This document shows, in pieces, positions 62,593 through 64,000 of a DNA stretch of 64,000 nt. Both the position numbers and the translations under genes were made by a program. The stretch's first letter is position 1; each line of letters opens with the position of its first letter. Under the pieces are notes generated by a model that worked only from the letters and a program-made list of their open reading frames with translations, was not told where the DNA came from and ran no database searches. This DNA comes from Chitinophagaceae bacterium (GTDB taxonomy: Bacteria > Bacteroidota > Bacteroidia > Chitinophagales > Chitinophagaceae), in contig JAHBTJ010000011.1 in assembly GCA_019638595.1 (NCBI GenBank), positions 186,001 to 250,000 of the forward strand, read 5' to 3'.

Positions 62593-64000
62593 CTATTTTT
62601 TATCAACCACCATTACAATAGCGCCCCTGGCCGGTATTGTTACTTTTACACCGTTCGTGGCAGCGGCCGACCTGGCTTTAATGGAAGCATAGTTTTCAGG
62701 TCCACCGGCTTCCTGCGCTGTACTACTTCCATTTATACTTACTTTTCTTGAAAACTCGCCATTGTCGTTCCCTCCTTCAATACTGTACCAGTAAAACCTG
62801 TTTCCGGCCTTGAAATTTTTCCATTTCAATTCAACCGTTACAGGCGCTGTTCCGGTATTCACCAGCGTTGCGTTAATTTGCCCTGAGCTGTAAGTAGAGG
62901 CATACGCTTTAATATTATTGCTGCCTTCGATATTGGCAGGTACCATGCGATCGCCTAATAATTTCTGAAAAAAATACATATAGTAAAAAGAAGGGCGGGG
63001 CGTCCATTTAGGAATGTTCGGCTCTCCGCCATCACTAAATAAACCATGATCGTTCCCGTTTGCCCAACCGTTCAGCAGATCCCACCTGGCTGCCAGGCCG
63101 TACTTGTTTTTAATAGCTTCCCCCAGCACAATAGCGGCAAATACACCACTTACATTCGATACCTGTTGTTTGGAACCTTCGGCAAACATATTCCACTCTG
63201 TTAACGCTATAGGTTTAATAGCCCCGCCATAGTCTTGTATTTGTTGGGTAACAAAGCCCATCATTTTTTCAGGAACGGTAAGGGCCGCATTCAGTATATC
63301 CGCGGCAGAGGAGTTGGTTTGATAAGGCGTAAAATAATTGTGTACTATATAGTAATCATTCGCGCCATTCAACTCCGGTATCATGGTTTGGTTCCATGTT
63401 TTAACGGTGTTGGTTTGCCAGCTTTCTGTGGCGGCGTCATAAGTTACAGCGCCTATATAAATGGTTTTGCCAATTTCAGTGGCGGCTTTGTGCATGGAAT
63501 CTGCAAATACTTTAAAATGTTGCGCATATAATTTCCCGGTAAGATATTCCGGTTGACCATCCTTGTTTTTTGAAACATCAATGCGATAGCCAGCTTCCCA
63601 GTCGCCAAAACTTTCGTTGCCTATTTCCCAGTACCTGGTTCTTCCATTATCATATCTAACCCAATCAGCGGCAAGATGCGCAGCCGCGGCAACGGGATCA
63701 GCGCTTGTGCCGTAACGGGCATAGCCATAGTTAATGGTAATCACGCCTTCATTATTGCCGCTTTGCCTGCGCATTTCATAATACTGATCAGTACTGGCGC
63801 TCCAGCCATTATTTATTTTGCCATACCAGTAGCCGGCATTTTCCAGGCTTCCATTGGCATTCATCAATTGTGAAGGCGCATCTGCGGGAGCTGAGCCCTC
63901 CGGCTGATTCCAGAAATAAACATCGCTGGCGCTGCCTGCCGGCCAACGGATAACGTGCGGCTGCAGGTTGGTGATATGATTCATGAATAAAGGCTGATCC
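62593..64000 (-). CDS. Clan GH-A glycoside hydrolase (GH51-like), 5' end outside the window
   Basis: The reading frame is still open at the window edge, so at least the first part of the gene lies to the right; about 469 residues are visible. TIM-barrel hydrolase features are PHVIRWPAGSASDVYFWN, RYWEIGNESFGDW (acid/base Glu) and IALTEWNMFAEGS (nucleophile Glu), then a beta-sandwich C-terminal domain ending GAIVMVVDKK. Most similar in pattern to GH51-type alpha-L-arabinofuranosidases; GH44 or related endoglucanases are alternatives. It is upstream of the GH9 gene by 28 bp in one operon, pointing to cellulose, xyloglucan or arabinoxylan use. Confidence 0.75.
   Translation of the reverse strand, partial: DQPLFMNHITNLQPHVIRWPAGSASDVYFWNQPEGSAPADAPSQLMNANGSLENAGYWYGKINNGWSASTDQYYEMRRQSGNNEGVITINYGYARYGTSADPVAAAAHLAADWVRYDNGRTRYWEIGNESFGDWEAGYRIDVSKNKDGQPEYLTGKLYAQHFKVFADSMHKAATEIGKTIYIGAVTYDAATESWQTNTVKTWNQTMIPELNGANDYYIVHNYFTPYQTNSSAADILNAALTVPEKMMGFVTQQIQDYGGAIKPIALTEWNMFAEGSKQQVSNVSGVFAAIVLGEAIKNKYGLAARWDLLNGWANGNDHGLFSDGGEPNIPKWTPRPSFYYMYFFQKLLGDRMVPANIEGSNNIKAYASTYSSGQINATLVNTGTAPVTVELKWKNFKAGNRFYWYSIEGGNDNGEFSRKVSINGSSTAQEAGGPENYASIKARSAAATNGVKVTIPARGAIVMVVDKK

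Overview
The window comes from a Bacteroidota chromosome, most likely a Chitinophagaceae-type soil or plant-associated organism. The signs are SusC/SusD outer-membrane glycan uptake pairs, Bacteroidota-type -7 promoter boxes (TAnnTTTG), many secreted glycoside hydrolases and lipoproteins, a LytTR regulator and dense, mostly co-oriented operons. No rRNA, tRNA or CRISPR array was seen.

Layout. 1-5.4 kb: a duplicated hairpin element, an orphan receiver that has lost its phospho-acceptor Asp, an MFS transporter, and a divergent PAS-GAF histidine kinase / receiver pair. 5.5-36.4 kb: a large carbohydrate-utilisation locus. It begins with SusC/SusD, two related propeller-type lipoproteins and a formylglycine-generating-enzyme-like protein. 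Next comes a compact catabolic operon: E1-alpha, E1-beta, an atypical class II aldolase, lipoyl E2, a cupin sugar isomerase and a PfkB kinase. Then follow a divergent unknown secreted protein and a GntR/UTRA repressor, and finally an eight-gene operon: aldolase-dehydrogenase fusion, GH38, class I aldolase, Gfo/Idh oxidoreductase, two GH92 proteins, sugar porter and an epimerase-like protein. Five copies of a 14-bp palindrome (CTTGTATATACAAG and one-mismatch variants) lie in front of these transcription units and tie them into one GntR regulon.

36.6-46 kb: a TonB-dependent receptor divergent from a membrane LytTR regulator, then an SGNH hydrolase and a DUF1549/DUF1553 plus DUF1501 pair. 46-48.6 kb: an accessory island with a decayed REP-associated transposase bounded by palindromes and three small minus-strand genes separated by attC-like imperfect inverted repeats. 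48.7-55.7 kb: a sialidase, a LuxE-like protein, a lipoprotein/UbiA pair, an M42 peptidase and two small membrane-protein genes. 55.9-64 kb: a second, minus-strand PUL (clan GH-A hydrolase, GH9 cellulase, SusC, SusD) in which the susC frame is cut by a single in-frame TAA.

How the genes work together: the GH38 and GH92 enzymes and SusCD of the main locus would release and import an alpha-mannoside-like or D-arabinan/mannan-like glycan, and the cupin isomerase, PfkB kinase and aldolases would break down the sugar. A 2-oxoacid/acetoin-type dehydrogenase complex (E1 and E2, no E3 here) inside the same operon does not belong to any standard mannose pathway I know. Together with an aldolase carrying changed active-site residues and a GH92 whose catalytic acid Glu is Gln, this is the best candidate for an undescribed system in the window.
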